In this document: piece by piece, positions 23,964-36,275 of the stretch | How positions within the stretch are numbered: position 1 is the first letter of the stretch | Layout: each line of letters begins with the position of its first letter | NCBI RefSeq assembly: GCF_001625215.2 | Contig: NC_030385.2 | Location: forward strand, 37,907,598-37,971,597 | Source: Daucus carota subsp. sativus | Taxonomy: Eukaryota > Streptophyta > Magnoliopsida > Apiales > Apiaceae | Length of the DNA: 64,000 nt | Reading direction: 5' to 3' | Translations under genes and position numbers: made by a program | Notes under the pieces: model-generated | Database searches by the model: none | What the model saw: the letters and a program-made list of their open reading frames with translations, nothing else | Told to the model about the DNA's origin: nothing

Positions 23964-25204
23964 GAGTAAATCACACTTTGCACCCCTATCTTTAGGTCGT
24001 TTTGCGATTTGGTTTCATTGTTTAAAACTTTGCAGGTTGCACTCATAAGTTTTTAATCTGTAACGCATTGCACCAACTTAACACTTTCCATCCAAACCAC
24101 CGTTAAGTCTAACAGAATGGAGGGGTAGTTTGGGGAAAATGGGGTTTAATTAAAAGCAGGTTTAACGGAAAAAAAAATATGTTTTAACGACAAATAAAAT
24201 AAATATTAAAACATATTTAAGAATAATATTTTAAAGAAGTTTAAGAATTAAAACATATAAATCACTGCAAAGAAGTTTAAGAATTTTATAAAATATATTT
24301 TAATATTTATTTTATTTTGAATATAGATATGTAAGAATAATATTTGTTTTTTTCGTTAAAATAGACTTTGAACATTTAATATTTAAATATATTTGATAAT
24401 TCTTCTTTAACTTTACTTTAAAGCACAATTTTCGCTAAATATTTAAATATATTTGATAATTTTTTGCTACAAAAGTGTCTTGATATCAACAAATGTTAAA
24501 TCAAAATTATAACACCAGCAGCCTAAAACCCAGTTTTTGACAAGTAGAAAAAAGAAAAAGAGGAGCTTCCAAGGAACTGTGATCTATAAATTCAACCTAT
24601 GCGGTTTGAGTTAATATGAAGAAAATCAAGAACCCAAAGATAATACATCACTATTATTACAAACTTAGAGCCTATCTTCTGAATTCAGATACTTATTATA
24701 ACTTAATCGTACACTGGCCCGATTTGTTATTTTTAAATATTAAATCTTTAAATATTAAATATTAAAATAGCAAAAAATTATCAAATATATTTAAATATTA
24801 AATGTTCAAAATCTATTTTAACGGCAAAAACACATATTATTCTTACATATCTCTATATTCAAAATAAAATAAATATTAAAATAGATTTTATAAAATTCTT
24901 AAAATCCTTTGCAGTGATTTATAATATTTATTTGTTATTTTATAAAATATGTTTTAATATTTATTTCATTTTTTGTTAAAACAGATTTTTTTTCCGTTAA
25001 ACCTGCTTTTAATTAAATCTCATGCAGATTTTTCCTAAACTACCCCTCCCTTCTGTTAGACTTAACGGTAGTTTGGATGAAAAGCGTTAAGTTGGTGCAA
25101 AGCGTTACAAATTAAAAACTTATGAGTGCAATCTGCAAAGTTTTAAACAATGAGACCAGATCGCAAAACGACCCAAAGATAGTGGTGCAAAGTGTGATTT
25201 ACTC
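23964..25204. mobile_element. Mutator-like foldback transposon, non-autonomous, with perfect 9-bp target duplication
   Basis: TAGAATTAA lies at 23955-23963 and again at 25205-25213, directly next to the element ends. The terminal inverted repeats begin GAGTAAATCACACTTTGCAC and stay alignable for more than 200 bp (GTCGTTTTGCGAT, AAACTTTGCAG, GTTAAGTCTAACAGAA, AAAGCAGGTTTAACGG on both arms). The middle is AT-rich, with repeated TATTAAAATA/TATTTAAATA tracts that are partly self-complementary. There is no transposase frame. A 9-bp duplication with long TIRs is the Mutator hallmark. Confidence 0.85.
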
Positions 25205-25608
25205 TAGAATTAATTCACAGTTAAATCAGGTGTTTATTTTACTTTATTTAAAAACAAGCTCAACTTTTCCTGGTTTTTATGAAGCCGAAGGTGACACCTT
25301 TATCTTCGCACTTCACATTGTTAGAGTTTTAAGGTTCTCATCCTCTCTCACGTACACACACCATACTACAGTGGTTACTTCATCCTCATGCTTATATCAT
25401 GTGTGAAATGATATATCATTTTGAGTTCTATCAGGTAGTTGTGAATATTAATTGTAATCATGTTCTCGCCATTATTCATTCGAAGCTCTCCGGCCTGATT
25501 TCTTGTAAGTTATGATAAAATAGAGTTATTACTTATTCCCTCCGTCCCTTTTTAGTTGTCACATTTCTATTTTTGTTGGTCACATTTCTATTTCTAGAGT
25601 TATTTTTG

Positions 25609-27399
25609 TTGATATAGGAATTCGGTAATCAACAAAGATGAGGTTCATAGCCAGAATCAAAATCCGTGACGGTGGTTTTGGTCGCCGGAGTGCGGTGGTT
25701 GTGTGTTTTAGGGGGTGGCTGAGATTAGGGTTTTGAGTTGGTCTCACGTGCTCGCAACTCATCATCCCCTAATGTGCCTACGTACCCCTATATTTATAGG
25801 GGATCAAACCATACGTAGTTCTATTGAACCAAGACTCCTAATTTGATCAGGACTAGGTCTCTTGGGGATAAGACCAACCCTGAGGTGGTGACTTATCTCT
25901 TAGACGTCCAACGCCTTCAGAATCCTACTCCAGTTAGAATTAGCCTTGTGGCCGACTACCTCAGACTCCTAGTCCAATTACATCACGGATTCGACAATAT
26001 CTCCACTACGAGAGATAGCATCTACCACGACTCTTTGTACTATGGAAAAGTCATCTGGGAGAGCCGTGACCAACCCCTTGAGGTGTAGGGACGCGTCCTC
26101 ACCTCCCAGTGAGGTCTTCATCATGAAGTGAAGCAAATAGGGAGCCAAGTTACACGATCGCCTCAATCCCCCGATGAGGGCTACCTCACCAGAATACAGG
26201 ATCCAAGCATACGATCGGCCTTCATGTTACCCCGGAGGGCCTTCAAGAGCCATGATCACCTCAAGCCCCCACACGAGGGTTAACTCGGCAGATAGCAGGA
26301 TTGAGGATTGTAGATCACGCCCGGATGAGCCCGGGAACTATCAGATGAGCCTGATAACTACCAAATGAGCTTGGTAACTAGTCTTCATATCCCTCGGAAG
26401 GGTCTTCATATCCCCCGGAGGGGTTGTCTTCAATATCCCCTAGAGGGGTTGTCTCGACGACTGTACACTCTCCCATAGGAAGAGCCTTCTTACAATATAT
26501 TTATATGTGGGCGTGACCCCTGAGGGCGCGCCCTTGCCTTCGCCGTCTTGTCCCATCGACCATTCCAGCAACACATCAGAAAGGTCCTTCTTTAACATGA
26601 GGTCGCGCCCCCGGGGACACCCCGTTAAAGGCGTTCCCTTGGTCTTCATCTCATGGTCAACTTCTTACAAGGGTCGCGCCCCTCGGTCACCTCCGAAGAG
26701 GGCGCGCCCTCCTCCACAGATTACACGACATGGGTGGACGGAGGGTCGGTCGCGTCCTTCCATCAACATTCTCAAGTAAGGCGTCCCTCCTTGTGACTCG
26801 GAGGACGCGTCCTCTTCATAGGACACGCAACATCGGCGGATCAGTCACGGCATGGAGGGCTGCGCCCTTCCGTTCAGATTGGAGCCTTCAAGGGTCGGTC
26901 GCATCCTCCTTTCAGCATCCTTCAGAGTCACATCCCTCCTTGTGACCCGGAGGACGCGTCCTCTTCACAGGACACGTGTGATCTGGAGGACGCGTCCCTC
27001 CTTCTGACGCGGAGGACGCGTCCTTGCAACCTAGCTAAGCATGTGCTTAGCCAAAAAATGATGTAGCCAAAAACCTCTGCCAAGGGCCGCGCCCTTCGGG
27101 ACAGACCCGGAAGAGGCGCGCCTTCTGTCTTAAGGCAACGACCAGATTTGGTCATAACAAGTACTCCCCAAATTTTCTTGATATTGGAGATATCAGGGGA
27201 ATTTTTACTCCGTACCACACATCATCTTCCGAGAGCGCGTCCGCGCATAGAGGCGCGACGTAAGCCACTTTTATTCCTCGACATTTCAAGGTGCAGGCTG
27301 TGCACAGGCCTTGCAAGTATATAATGTCGGTATCTTTGATCATTTTAGCAAAGTGGCTAGGCATGAGGTTGGCGCGCCTTTATGATGTGTTCATAACTA
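25609..27399. mobile_element. GC-rich 1.8-kb insertion of unknown class inside the Stowaway element
   Basis: ATTTTTG sits at 25602-25608 and at 27400-27406, bracketing the insert. Its composition contrasts sharply with the flanks: it is rich in GCGCGCC, GGGCGCG and GGACGCGTCC. A TATA-like CCTATATTTATAGGGG lies at about 25787. No protein domain is visible in the open frames at 26440-27364. It could be a solo LTR (TG at 25608, CA at 27392-27393 leave no 5-bp duplication) or a Mutator-type element; I cannot decide. Confidence 0.45.
26089..27023. repeat. Five copies of the palindrome GGACGCGTCC
   Basis: Exact 10-bp palindromes lie at 26089-26098, 26803-26812, 26952-26961, 26988-26997 and 27014-27023, most inside GGAGGACGCGTCCTC contexts. 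Between them GTGACxCGGAGGACGCGTCC is repeated as a longer unit. They lie inside the 25609-27399 insertion. Confidence 0.8.
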
Positions 27400-27601
27400 A
27401 TTTTTGACCAAAGATTATAAATCACTCTTTCATTATTTAAAAAAATTGAAAATTAAATCTTAAAGTAGATTAAAATTATTTCCGGTGACATATTTTTTTT
27501 ATTTTTTCACTTAATAAAATATTAATAAATTTCAATCAAACTTTGGTCAATTTGACCGGCACAAACCCAAAGGTGACAACTAAAAAGGGAAGAAGAGGGA
27601 G

Positions 27602-29740
27602 TATTTTCTGTATAATCTGCCGAGAGATACATGATATTAGTAATGATGGTTCAGTGGTGATACCTGTGATTATTTATTTTGTTTTCGGTTTTATAATTAT
27701 TCATAAATATTATAGTATTGTAGTTTTTATATTTTTTTAATTTGATTTTTTCTTTTCTCTTTTGACCCTTTTTAGATATAATATATATTATCTAAATCTG
27801 ATACATCTGACATCTGTTTTGATTAGAAAATAAATTTTGTTTGACAAAAAACTTTCCTAGAAAATTATAATTCTAAGAAAACCAAAACACAATTAATATA
27901 TATTAATAAGATTAATACTCCCACCTTCCCTTTTCTACATTTCCTTTCTCAATTTTTTTTTCCAGATTACTTGTCTTATTTTTCTTTTTAAAGCAAATTT
28001 TTGAATGTTTTTATTCAGGAAAAAATCTCAAAAATAAGTTAGAGAACTGTGTTTTATGAGACATTGAAGTGCGTGTTGAGCAGTTTAAAATAAATTAGAT
28101 TTACTTTTTGATGAAACTTTTTTTAGAAAAAAATTCAATTACTATGATATATATAAATTTTAGTCAAAATATAGTTAATTTGACTAGTCAAAATCAGAAA
28201 AAAACTCCGTTACCAGCTAATCAAAAAGTATTCATGAATATTAGTGCGTAATGCGTATGCTCTTGCAATGAAGTTCTACCGAGTCCAAAAGGCATTGAAT
28301 ACACTACAAATTTCTGCTGCAATTTATCGCCCGTATGGTTCAAGATAAGTTAGTCGATGGGACAAGTTATTTGTTGGAGGAAGTAGTTGCAAAACGTCTT
28401 CCCCTCCGGCCCTTCCCCTCCATAAAAAAGAAAAACTTCGAGTACATATTCTTATGATAAAATTAAAATTAAAATATAATAATATAAATTACATGATAAA
28501 AAATCTAAGATTTTATGACAGAATTAAAATTAATTTTTTGAGTTAAAATTGTCATTTCGATCCACTAAATAATTTACTTTATGAAATCTCTAATACATCA
28601 AAATTTCTAATTTTATTTTCAAATCTTAACTTCCATAAGTGATTTATATATTTTCATATTTCCATTAATTTACTGAAGTAGTTGATCGAAAGCAACACAC
28701 ATTTTATTTTCATCTACTTATATTTAAGTACCTTAGTCAACTAGTAGTTTCTTGCAGAAACATTCAAAATATTATAACCAGAGAATTAGGTAGCCGGGCA
28801 AGGGTTTTGTTTGTTGACTCGCCTTTATAAGATAATCCTTGACCTTTTTATCTTTAGTATTCATGTTTGTTACAAACCATTTTTAAATTTTTACTCCCTC
28901 TCTCCGATCGGATACCGAAACAACTTTTTTTATGTAATAATAGAAAAAGTAAGAAAAATAGATAAATTTATATAATTATTAATACTTATTAACATATTAA
29001 AAAAAGGATGTAATTAGTGAAAAAGATTAATTATATATTATAAAATTAAACGCTTTCTAAAATTTAAAAACTAAAGAATTATAAGAAGTATTTCAAAAAA
29101 TAAAATATAAAAACTAAATAAAACCAGAAAAGTATGAAATAAAAATTAAGACCGCACATTGTCACCAACCAAAAATGGTGATCGGAGATGGTTACAAAAT
29201 ACGAGTAGCAGCAGAAATTTAATTCAACGGGGTAGTTGGCATTTGGGTTAGGTGATATAGAAAAGCCAAATATATGCAGACGTTGAGATACACAATTGTC
29301 GCGTAGGAATCGTGCTGGATAGGACAAATTTTTGTTATTTTCATGGCATATGCTTAAAAAAATGTACCACCAAATTATATTTATTGCTATTTATTTAGTG
29401 AAAATTAAATAATTAAATTATTATTTCATATTAATTAAAATATTAATTAATATAATCGCAAGATCAAGCTTAATTTGTAATATATTGAGCAATTATTATA
29501 TTTCATTTTTGGAGTATTTGTAATATATGCGGAGAATGGCCCCATTAAATCTCAACGGGGTGATGATTGTTGTAAGAGCTAAGCTCTCATAATGATAACG
29601 TTGCGATTTATATTTTTGAAATTTCTATGACTATTATCCGACATGTAAATAGTTGAGTGCAGTGATATAAGTGCAATTTAAATATCTTTGATTTCTTTTT
29701 AATTTTATTTTCTTTTTTTAAATTCTAATTAGAAAACGAG
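27602..29740. other. AT-rich intergenic DNA
   Basis: I see no gene and no complete repeat. A lone CTCCCTCTCTCCGATCGG at about 28892 looks like one Stowaway end without a partner. Confidence 0.4.
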
Positions 29741-29749
29741 TTAGTGCCC

Positions 29750-29960
29750 GCAAGACAGCTGGTTAAAGAGGGGACTTGTATCCTCTTGATCATAGATTCG
29801 ACTCTCGAAAGGAGCCCTCGCTGAGGGACTTGTATCCTCTTGATCATCGGTTTGACTTCCAAAGGGAGAAGAATTTGTGATTATGCCTCTTGCACCAGAG
29901 ACCCTCGCTGAGTGACTTGTATCCTCTTGGTCATGGGTTTGAGCCCCGAAGGAAGAAGAA
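29750..29960 (+). repeat. tRNA-Thr(UGU)-like sequence, triplicated in tandem; not a functional tRNA gene
   Basis: The first unit begins GCCCGCAAGACAGCTGGTTA (D-arm-like), followed by GGGGACTTGTATCCTC (anticodon-arm-like with TGT) and GATCATAGATTCGACTC (T-arm-like B box). The ACTTGTATCCTCTTGxTCAT block recurs at about 29829 and 29914 with TTTGACTTCC and TTTGAGCCCC arms. The D-arm is lost in later copies and no acceptor stem closes. This fits a tRNA-derived SINE or pseudogene cluster. Confidence 0.5.
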
Positions 29961-30099
29961 TGCCTCCTGGACCAGAGTTTGTCGCTTAAATGCGGTTTAC
30001 CTAGTTCACGTAGTTTGCAAACTATTACGTGAGCTCGCAAGTTTAGCATTTTTAGTATGTTATTTATTTTTCAATATATGACTTATCGATAGTTGGGGG

Positions 30100-31140
30100 T
30101 TTGCCCCATCTATATTATATTTTGATTAATGATTTTTTGTATAAATAATAATAACTTTGATTTATAATTAATTTAGAAGGATATATTCAATCTAGGTACT
30201 TGAGCATCCTTTTGAATTTAAGAAACTCACATTTATTGAGTTCATAATTTACAAGATTTATAAAAAAAATTTTAAATTTAAGTTGAATTTAGATTATATT
30301 TTAGAATATTGTGATATACATTCATAATTTTAATTTTCTAAAATATGATTATATTAATTTAAATTTATAAAAAAATTTGTTATGATAAGATGTCGTTTAA
30401 AATGTGATGAATTTTTTCGGCTTAAAAAGTGATGGATTCGAATGAAATCTTCTAGCTTTACAAATAATAAAATCCTAGTGATAATGTAATTCACATTTTT
30501 GAATACATATAAAATTAATAAAGCCGTGTAGATTGTGTGTATCAAGTTTAACTATTATTATTTAGAAAAACAAGTTCAACTATTATTACTAAAATTTGTA
30601 ATTTATTATTAATTTTCCAAAATTATTGTCAAACACATTAAGGGGCCGTTTGGTTCAAGTTAAGGAAACGGAATGAAATTCAGAAAGGGAAACGAAGAGA
30701 AAGGAAAGGAATGATGCTAAATTGTATTACCTGTTTGGTTTTGATCTGGAAACGGAATGAAAATTTATATGATTATTCCTATATTTAATTTTTAAATATT
30801 AAATAATATCAAAAGAGTCAAATATATTTGCAATCCGATTCTAATATACCTTTCGATTAATTTAATAATTACAAACCTTTAGTAATTTTATGAAAGTAAA
30901 CTCACCGATAAAGATGAATTTGTATTTTCCATCCTAGTAGATTTACCTCACCTAACCAAACCACATTTTTAATTCTCACAAAATAGACCGGGTCCACAAC
31001 ATAAAATTTAGGTAACGAAAACTCACTTGAAGAATCAGAAGTGTCCTTGAATCTCTCATCTCACCAACCCTTTTATTCAACTCAAACTATTCATTCTCCA
31101 CATTCGTGTCTACATATTCATCCTAAAAAACCCCATTGCT
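30100..31140. other. Intergenic DNA before the transporter gene
   Basis: It is AT-rich with no coding signal. At 30642 GGGGCCGTTTGGTTCAAG and at about 30955 TAACCAAACCACA may be the imperfect ends of an old MITE of about 320 bp. A TATA-like TATATATATATTGG at 31146-31160 lies about 85 bases before the transporter start codon. Confidence 0.35.
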
Positions 31141-31239
31141 TGTGTGTATATATATATTGGTAGTAGTTGTAGCTATAATATTGCAATGATACACAGAAAG
31201 AGTGCATGTTTCTAGGAGCTTGCTCTCTTTTTTGCTAAT

Positions 31240-34200
31240 ATGGCCACATTTAATCCCACAAAATCTACACATTTGTCAAAATTTTCGAATACCCAATCGA
31301 GATTAGTGAGTTTTAGGAAAACCCATGTGGGATTTGACAACAATTTTCAAAGAAAGTTGGGAAATTTAGTGTCTTTTGATGGGATTAAGAGGAGGATTGG
31401 TGGCAATGATGGTGATTATGTTTTGAAGAAGAATGATGGGAAGAAACAGAGAGGGGTGGGGGTGAAGTGCACAGCTGAGGGGATAGAGAGGGGAATATTG
31501 GTAGGTGGGAGAGGAGAGAAAGGTAAATTTGTGATACCAGAGAGATTGAAGGTGGTGGGATTGATGGCATGTGTTATGAGTTTGTGTAATGCAGATAGGG
31601 TTGTTATGTCTGTTGCTATTGTTCCTTTGGCTGCTCAGCATGGCTGGAGCAGCTCTTTCTTGGGTATTGTTCAGGTAAACTTGCGAATTTATCAACACAG
31701 ACACACACATGACATGCTTGTGTTAATATTTGTTAGGAGATGTGTTTGACATGCCCTTCACTCGAAAACTCATTTTTAATTGGCGAATCATTATGGGTCC
31801 GTATCGGATCTGTTTCGGGTCCATTGTGGGTTGAAATTAAATATTTGGAACATGGGGTTGTCGTGATTAGTGGAAATTGAGGCAGCGATGAAATTGCCTT
31901 CAGCGTTTACAAGTTCAACTCTTCCAAAATAGTAGGGTGTTGTTCCAAACCCTTTGACCTTGGGGTATCTGATGAGGAGGTTACATGTGTATCATGTTTA
32001 TGTGTTGATAATTAGAAGAGTAATAGAGATTTGTTAAAGGGGACAGTTTAGTTGAGCAAACTTGTTTTTGTTTTGTTCAGGATTTCCCGGGTTTGTTAAA
32101 ATATATCTAGAATTTTATGGGTTTGTTAAGCTTCTATATATATTTAGAATTTTATCTGCAAAAGACATGGCAAAAATAAGTTAGAGGTAGCTCATATTTG
32201 TACATGGAGAATAAAGATTGAAATAGCTTTACACTTCTCAAAAGTAATACCAAATTCTCCCAAGCTACATTTTGTTGTTTTCTTAAAATGCAATACAGTA
32301 AAAGGCAAATAGTCTATATATTGTTTTTTCCCGATAACGGTTTGGTCTTCTGGCACCTCTAGAACTAAAATACAGTATGTATTAGTACTTAGTAGTGTGT
32401 TATTTAAAAATATGAAATTCTAGTTTCCAAAGTTTTCTCTATTTCTTTTCTCCCGTTTTCTGTCATTTCAAGTTTGGATAACCTTTGAGGGAAATCATCA
32501 AATTCGAAAATAAAAACTGCATGTAAGATACTTGTAGCTTGGGTGTCTTTGTTTAGGTCATTAGGTGGTTGTTGGATGGGAATTGGTGGTTGATTAGGTG
32601 GCTACAGATATATATCGCTTCGTCCAACCAGAATTTCTATTTCTGTGGGATCCACTGCACAAACATAAAAAAGTAATTAACCAAGCATTTCTTTCTTTGT
32701 CTTTTCTAATCTTCCTTTGCCTAAAGGGCCCAACTTAGCTGATCGACAATAGGATCAAGTAGCAAATTTGATCAGACTATTTTTTGTGCATGGTTCAACC
32801 TCAAATGGGTTGAAATAGTTGTAGGGATACTATATCCACATAGTATGTAAATTTCTACATAAGTACATAGTAGACACTGAAGATGATTTTACCTGTTTAC
32901 TTTGTAGATTTCAGACATGCAAACAAGATGAAACAAATACTGATGGTAGTGCGTATATTATCTGATGAAGTCCCTAGTCTGAGCCAGTAGTGAAAGAAGA
33001 CTAGAAGAGTCCATCCTCACTCCTCACTCCTCAGTAGTTGATTAATCAGTAATTAAGTAGTCATAACTCATAACCTTATCACAAGGGGGAAGAATAAAAT
33101 TTATTACAATGTTGCAAGGATTTAACACTTCTAGTTAGAATGAGTATAATCAGTGTTATTTGGGAGAGTTTAGAAACCTTCACTTACATATTTGGTCATC
33201 CAAAGTACTGATGATATGTTTTTGCTTTCTACCTTTTCAATAGTCATCATTTCTTTGGGGATACATCTTTTCGTCAGTGATAGGAGGAGCCTTGGTAGAC
33301 AAATATGGAGGCAAGAAAGTGATTTCTTGGGGGGCGGCATTGTGGTCTTTGGCAACTCTACTTACGCCATGGGCTGCAAATCACTCAACAACCAGCCTCT
33401 TAGTCATCCGGGCTTTCTTCGGATTGGCTGAAGGAGTAGCTTTACCATCAATGAACACCCTGTTATCAAGGTAATGCATGGGTTTGTTATTTTATAAAGT
33501 TTCATTCAAACTGATAAATAAACTTATCTGATGCATATTATATATATTCAGTTTCAATCTGATAACGTGACATATTAAGCAAAGACATACTAACAGGTCT
33601 TTCTTAGTTTAGGTGGTTTCCAAGTCACGAAAGAGCAACTGCTGTTGGTATATCCATGGGTGGTTTTCATCTTGGAAATGTCATAGGCTTATTGCTAACA
33701 CCACTAGCAATGTCAACCGTAGGATTATCTGGCCCTTTCATCCTCTTCTCATCTCTGGGACTGCTATGGTTAACTATCTGGGCCTTCCGTGTGACAAATG
33801 ATCCGCAAGAAAGCAATTCTATTAGCGTATCAGAACTACGATTGATCCAAGCTGGCAAATCTGATACCCCTCTTGACAAGAGCAGCGTACCTCCTATAGG
33901 CCTTTTATTATCTAAAATGCCCACCTGGGCTATCATTTTTGCAAACATCACTAACAACTGGGTAGGCTTTCAATCAAAAATTTAAAATTTTTATGTAAAG
34001 CATTTTTGCATGAGTAGGTTTTGAAAGATGTACTTTTGTGCAGGGATACTTTGTTCTTCTTTCATGGATGCCAGTGTATTTTAAAACTGTGAGTCATAAC
34101 ATTCTCTTAGCTTCCTTTTCCAAAGTTTTCTTTTCTTTTCTCCAATTTAAATTGATGCAAATTTTCAACCCATATTCAAGATTTTGAATTGTTGATCTTG

Positions 34201-35142
34201 TTTGATATATGTTTTGTTCCATTAAATAGGTTTTCAATGTGAACTTGAAGCAAGCAGCGTGGTTTAGTGCTGTCCCATGGGGAACAATGGCAATTTCAGG
34301 ATACATAGCTGGAGCAATGTCAGATTCTTTGATTAAATCAGGAAAATCAATAACTTTCACAAGGAAAGTTATGCAGGTAACTCATAGCATTAACGGGAAC
34401 CACATTCCTTGTATATAAACACAATAATATTTGTATACCCTGGGAAAGTCACTGGAAGACAGCCATTAGATATCTAAATTTGACACAGAGAACTGCTTTA
34501 TACTCCCACATAGTTGTTTATTGAAGCATACCAGATAAAGTGATCTTATATTTGGTTATAATATTTACAATGATTTATTGTTGTTAATTGCAGTCTATTG
34601 GCTTTATTGGTCCTGGAATAGCATTACTAGGTTTGAACTTTGCTAAGACACCAGTGGTTGCATCCATATTGATGACTATCGCCCTAAGCCTGAGTTCTTT
34701 TAGCCAAGCAGGCTTTCTGTTAAATATGCAGGTAAGAACTATTTACGCTCAACTAGCAGAATCTTGATTTCGTAAAATTCTTCTGTGGTATACTTTTCAT
34801 CTATTTCTGATGGTCTGAATTAGTTTCATGGTTGTTTGACCAGGATATTGCACCCCAGTATGCGGGACTTCTACATGGTGTGTTCTCAGATGTTTCTGAT
34901 CTCTACTCTTTTATTTTCCATTGTGTGATTTGACTGGTAATGACTATATTTCACTATATATTCTGTTAACAGGGATATCAAACTCAGCTGGGACATTGGC
35001 AGCTATAGTCAGTACCATTGGAACAGGTTACTTCGTACAATGGCTCGGATCTTTTCAAGCATTCCTTAGTGTCACAGCGTGCCTGTATTTTGCTACAGCC
35101 ATCTTCTGGAATCTCTATGCTACTGGAGAGCGTGTTTTTTAG
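31240..35142 (+). CDS. PHT4;2: Plastid PHT4-type anion/phosphate transporter (major facilitator), probably PHT4;2/ANTR3-like
   Basis: Eight coding exons with consistent GT-AG sites and phases: 31240-31674, 33244-33470, 33613-33961, 34044-34088, 34230-34376, 34594-34731, 34844-34877, 34973-35142; 514 residues. Residues 1 to about 100 are basic and Ser/Thr-rich, like a plastid transit peptide. The transporter body starts near ERLKVVGLMACVMSLCNADR and shows the family phrases SSFLWGYIFSSVIGG, LVDKYGGKKV (MFS A-motif), RAFFGLAEGVALPSMNTLLS and WFPSHERATAVGISMGG, with about 12 hydrophobic segments. PHT4 proteins move phosphate or organic anions across plastid membranes with Na+ or H+. Assignment to PHT4;2 rests on wording and on nearby accA (Arabidopsis At2g38060 next to At2g38040); the family is sure, the member less so. 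Confidence 0.88.
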
Positions 35143-35554
35143 AGTCAAGAATATATATCAGAAAATACCGAACAACTCGTATCCCTTCAAAAAGAAGTAA
35201 ATTGCTTCGAAAACTGTAAGACGATAAAGATGTCACCATCTTCAGGTTGTCTCTAGGCAAGTCTCGAGATAGAAATTACATATACAGAGTATATTTATTT
35301 AAGGAGAATATTGAATTTATTATTTAAAGGTTTAAAGTCAATGCATGTAGCTTGTGCAGTTCCATGTACATTTTGTCTTGTAATCCATTTATACCTTTTA
35401 AGCATTCTTCCCGTGTTACAACATTAGTCCATTTTCTATAAATATTATTTTTGATTAGTTGTGCACTTGTAATTAATTTTGATATAAACCACTGTACTTC
35501 CTAGTTTATATTTGGAGAATTAAGTTTACATCATGTACAATTATCTGATATGTA

Positions 35555-35880
35555 GCAGATGGCAATGTGCAATGTGCCATGATCTAATGTTCCAGGGAAT
35601 GAAAACTTGTAAACTTGTGGCTACATTAAACGGTTTGACATATGTCCTTACTTGCAGGGATACTTTGTGCTTCTTTCATAGATGCTTGTATATTTTAAAA
35701 CTGGTGAGTTACAGTCGTTCTGTTGACTTGTTTGTTTATAAGTTCTGTTTCCCTTTCCCCAATCGAAATAGATGTGAATTCTCAATGAATATGTTTTGCA
35801 TTGAGCAAGTCGCTTGTTTGATTCATTGTTTCTGCATCTTATTTTTATGTTACAAGATTAAATTGAGAATATATTTCAAT
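35555..35880 (+). pseudogene. Chimeric gene-fragment patch: accA 3' exon piece plus PHT4 exon 4 copy
   Basis: At about 35572-35616 the + strand TGATCTAxTGTTCCAGGGAATGAAAACTTGT nearly equals 54742-54773, part of the last accA exon (antisense). Directly after it, 35655-35704 repeats PHT4 exon 4 with its acceptor (CTTGCAGGGATACTTTGT), but TGG is changed to TAG (TTTCATAG), and homology continues into PHT4 intron 4 (CCAAT, TTTGATTCATTG) to about 35840. It cannot encode an intact product. Confidence 0.75.
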
Positions 35881-36275
35881 TTGGATGTCATCCCACTTTC
35901 GACTCAGACCATATTGAAAACAAACACCACACTTTTTATGGTCGAGTCGGGAAAAACTTGATATTAAAAGTATGATTTGAACAGAGGCGTTTCAAATGTT
36001 TAGTCGAGTTGCTCGGATTAAAAAAATTACAATACCTCCTCCATCTCCTGGTGTCAAGTTTTTTATGCTTTCCAATTGGCAATGTAACAGGATTAAGGTG
36101 CTTAATGACAAAAGTCGTTCGGCCAAAAACAAACAAATTGCCATAATAATCAATAATAACAAAAGAACATGTTTGAATTGAAGTCATGTAATAATTTGGC
36201 GATAGGGAGTATATCTTCCCTGCATTCCAAAATTCAATTTCATACCCTGGGATTCCATAACATTAGAAGCTGTTC

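Larger units (their letters stand above)
25536..27601. mobile_element. Stowaway-like MITE split by a large insertion
   Basis: The left end TTCCCTCCGTCCCTTTTTAGTTGTCAC (from 25536) and right end GTGACAACTAAAAAGGGAAG...GAGGGAG (to 27601) are complementary, and TA flanks both sides. Removing 25609-27399 leaves an element of about 275 bp, the normal Stowaway size. Confidence 0.6.

Noticed and set aside
26440..27364. Several open frames in the GC-rich insertion
   Set aside because: GC-rich DNA has few stops; the translations are Arg/Ser/Pro-rich with no motif and overlap on both strands.
29750..29830. A functional tRNA-Thr gene
   Set aside because: The acceptor stem does not close and the D and T arms are altered, so only a tRNA-derived relic is supported.
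31366..31710. 114-codon antisense frame over transporter exon 1
   Set aside because: It is complementary to the clear coding exon and has low-complexity composition.
33667..33957. 96-codon antisense frame over transporter exon 3
   Set aside because: It is a shadow of the strongly supported transporter exon.
35533..35961. 142-codon plus-strand open frame after the transporter
   Set aside because: It crosses a duplicated exon read in a different phase plus intron sequence; it is a by-product of the chimeric patch, not a gene.
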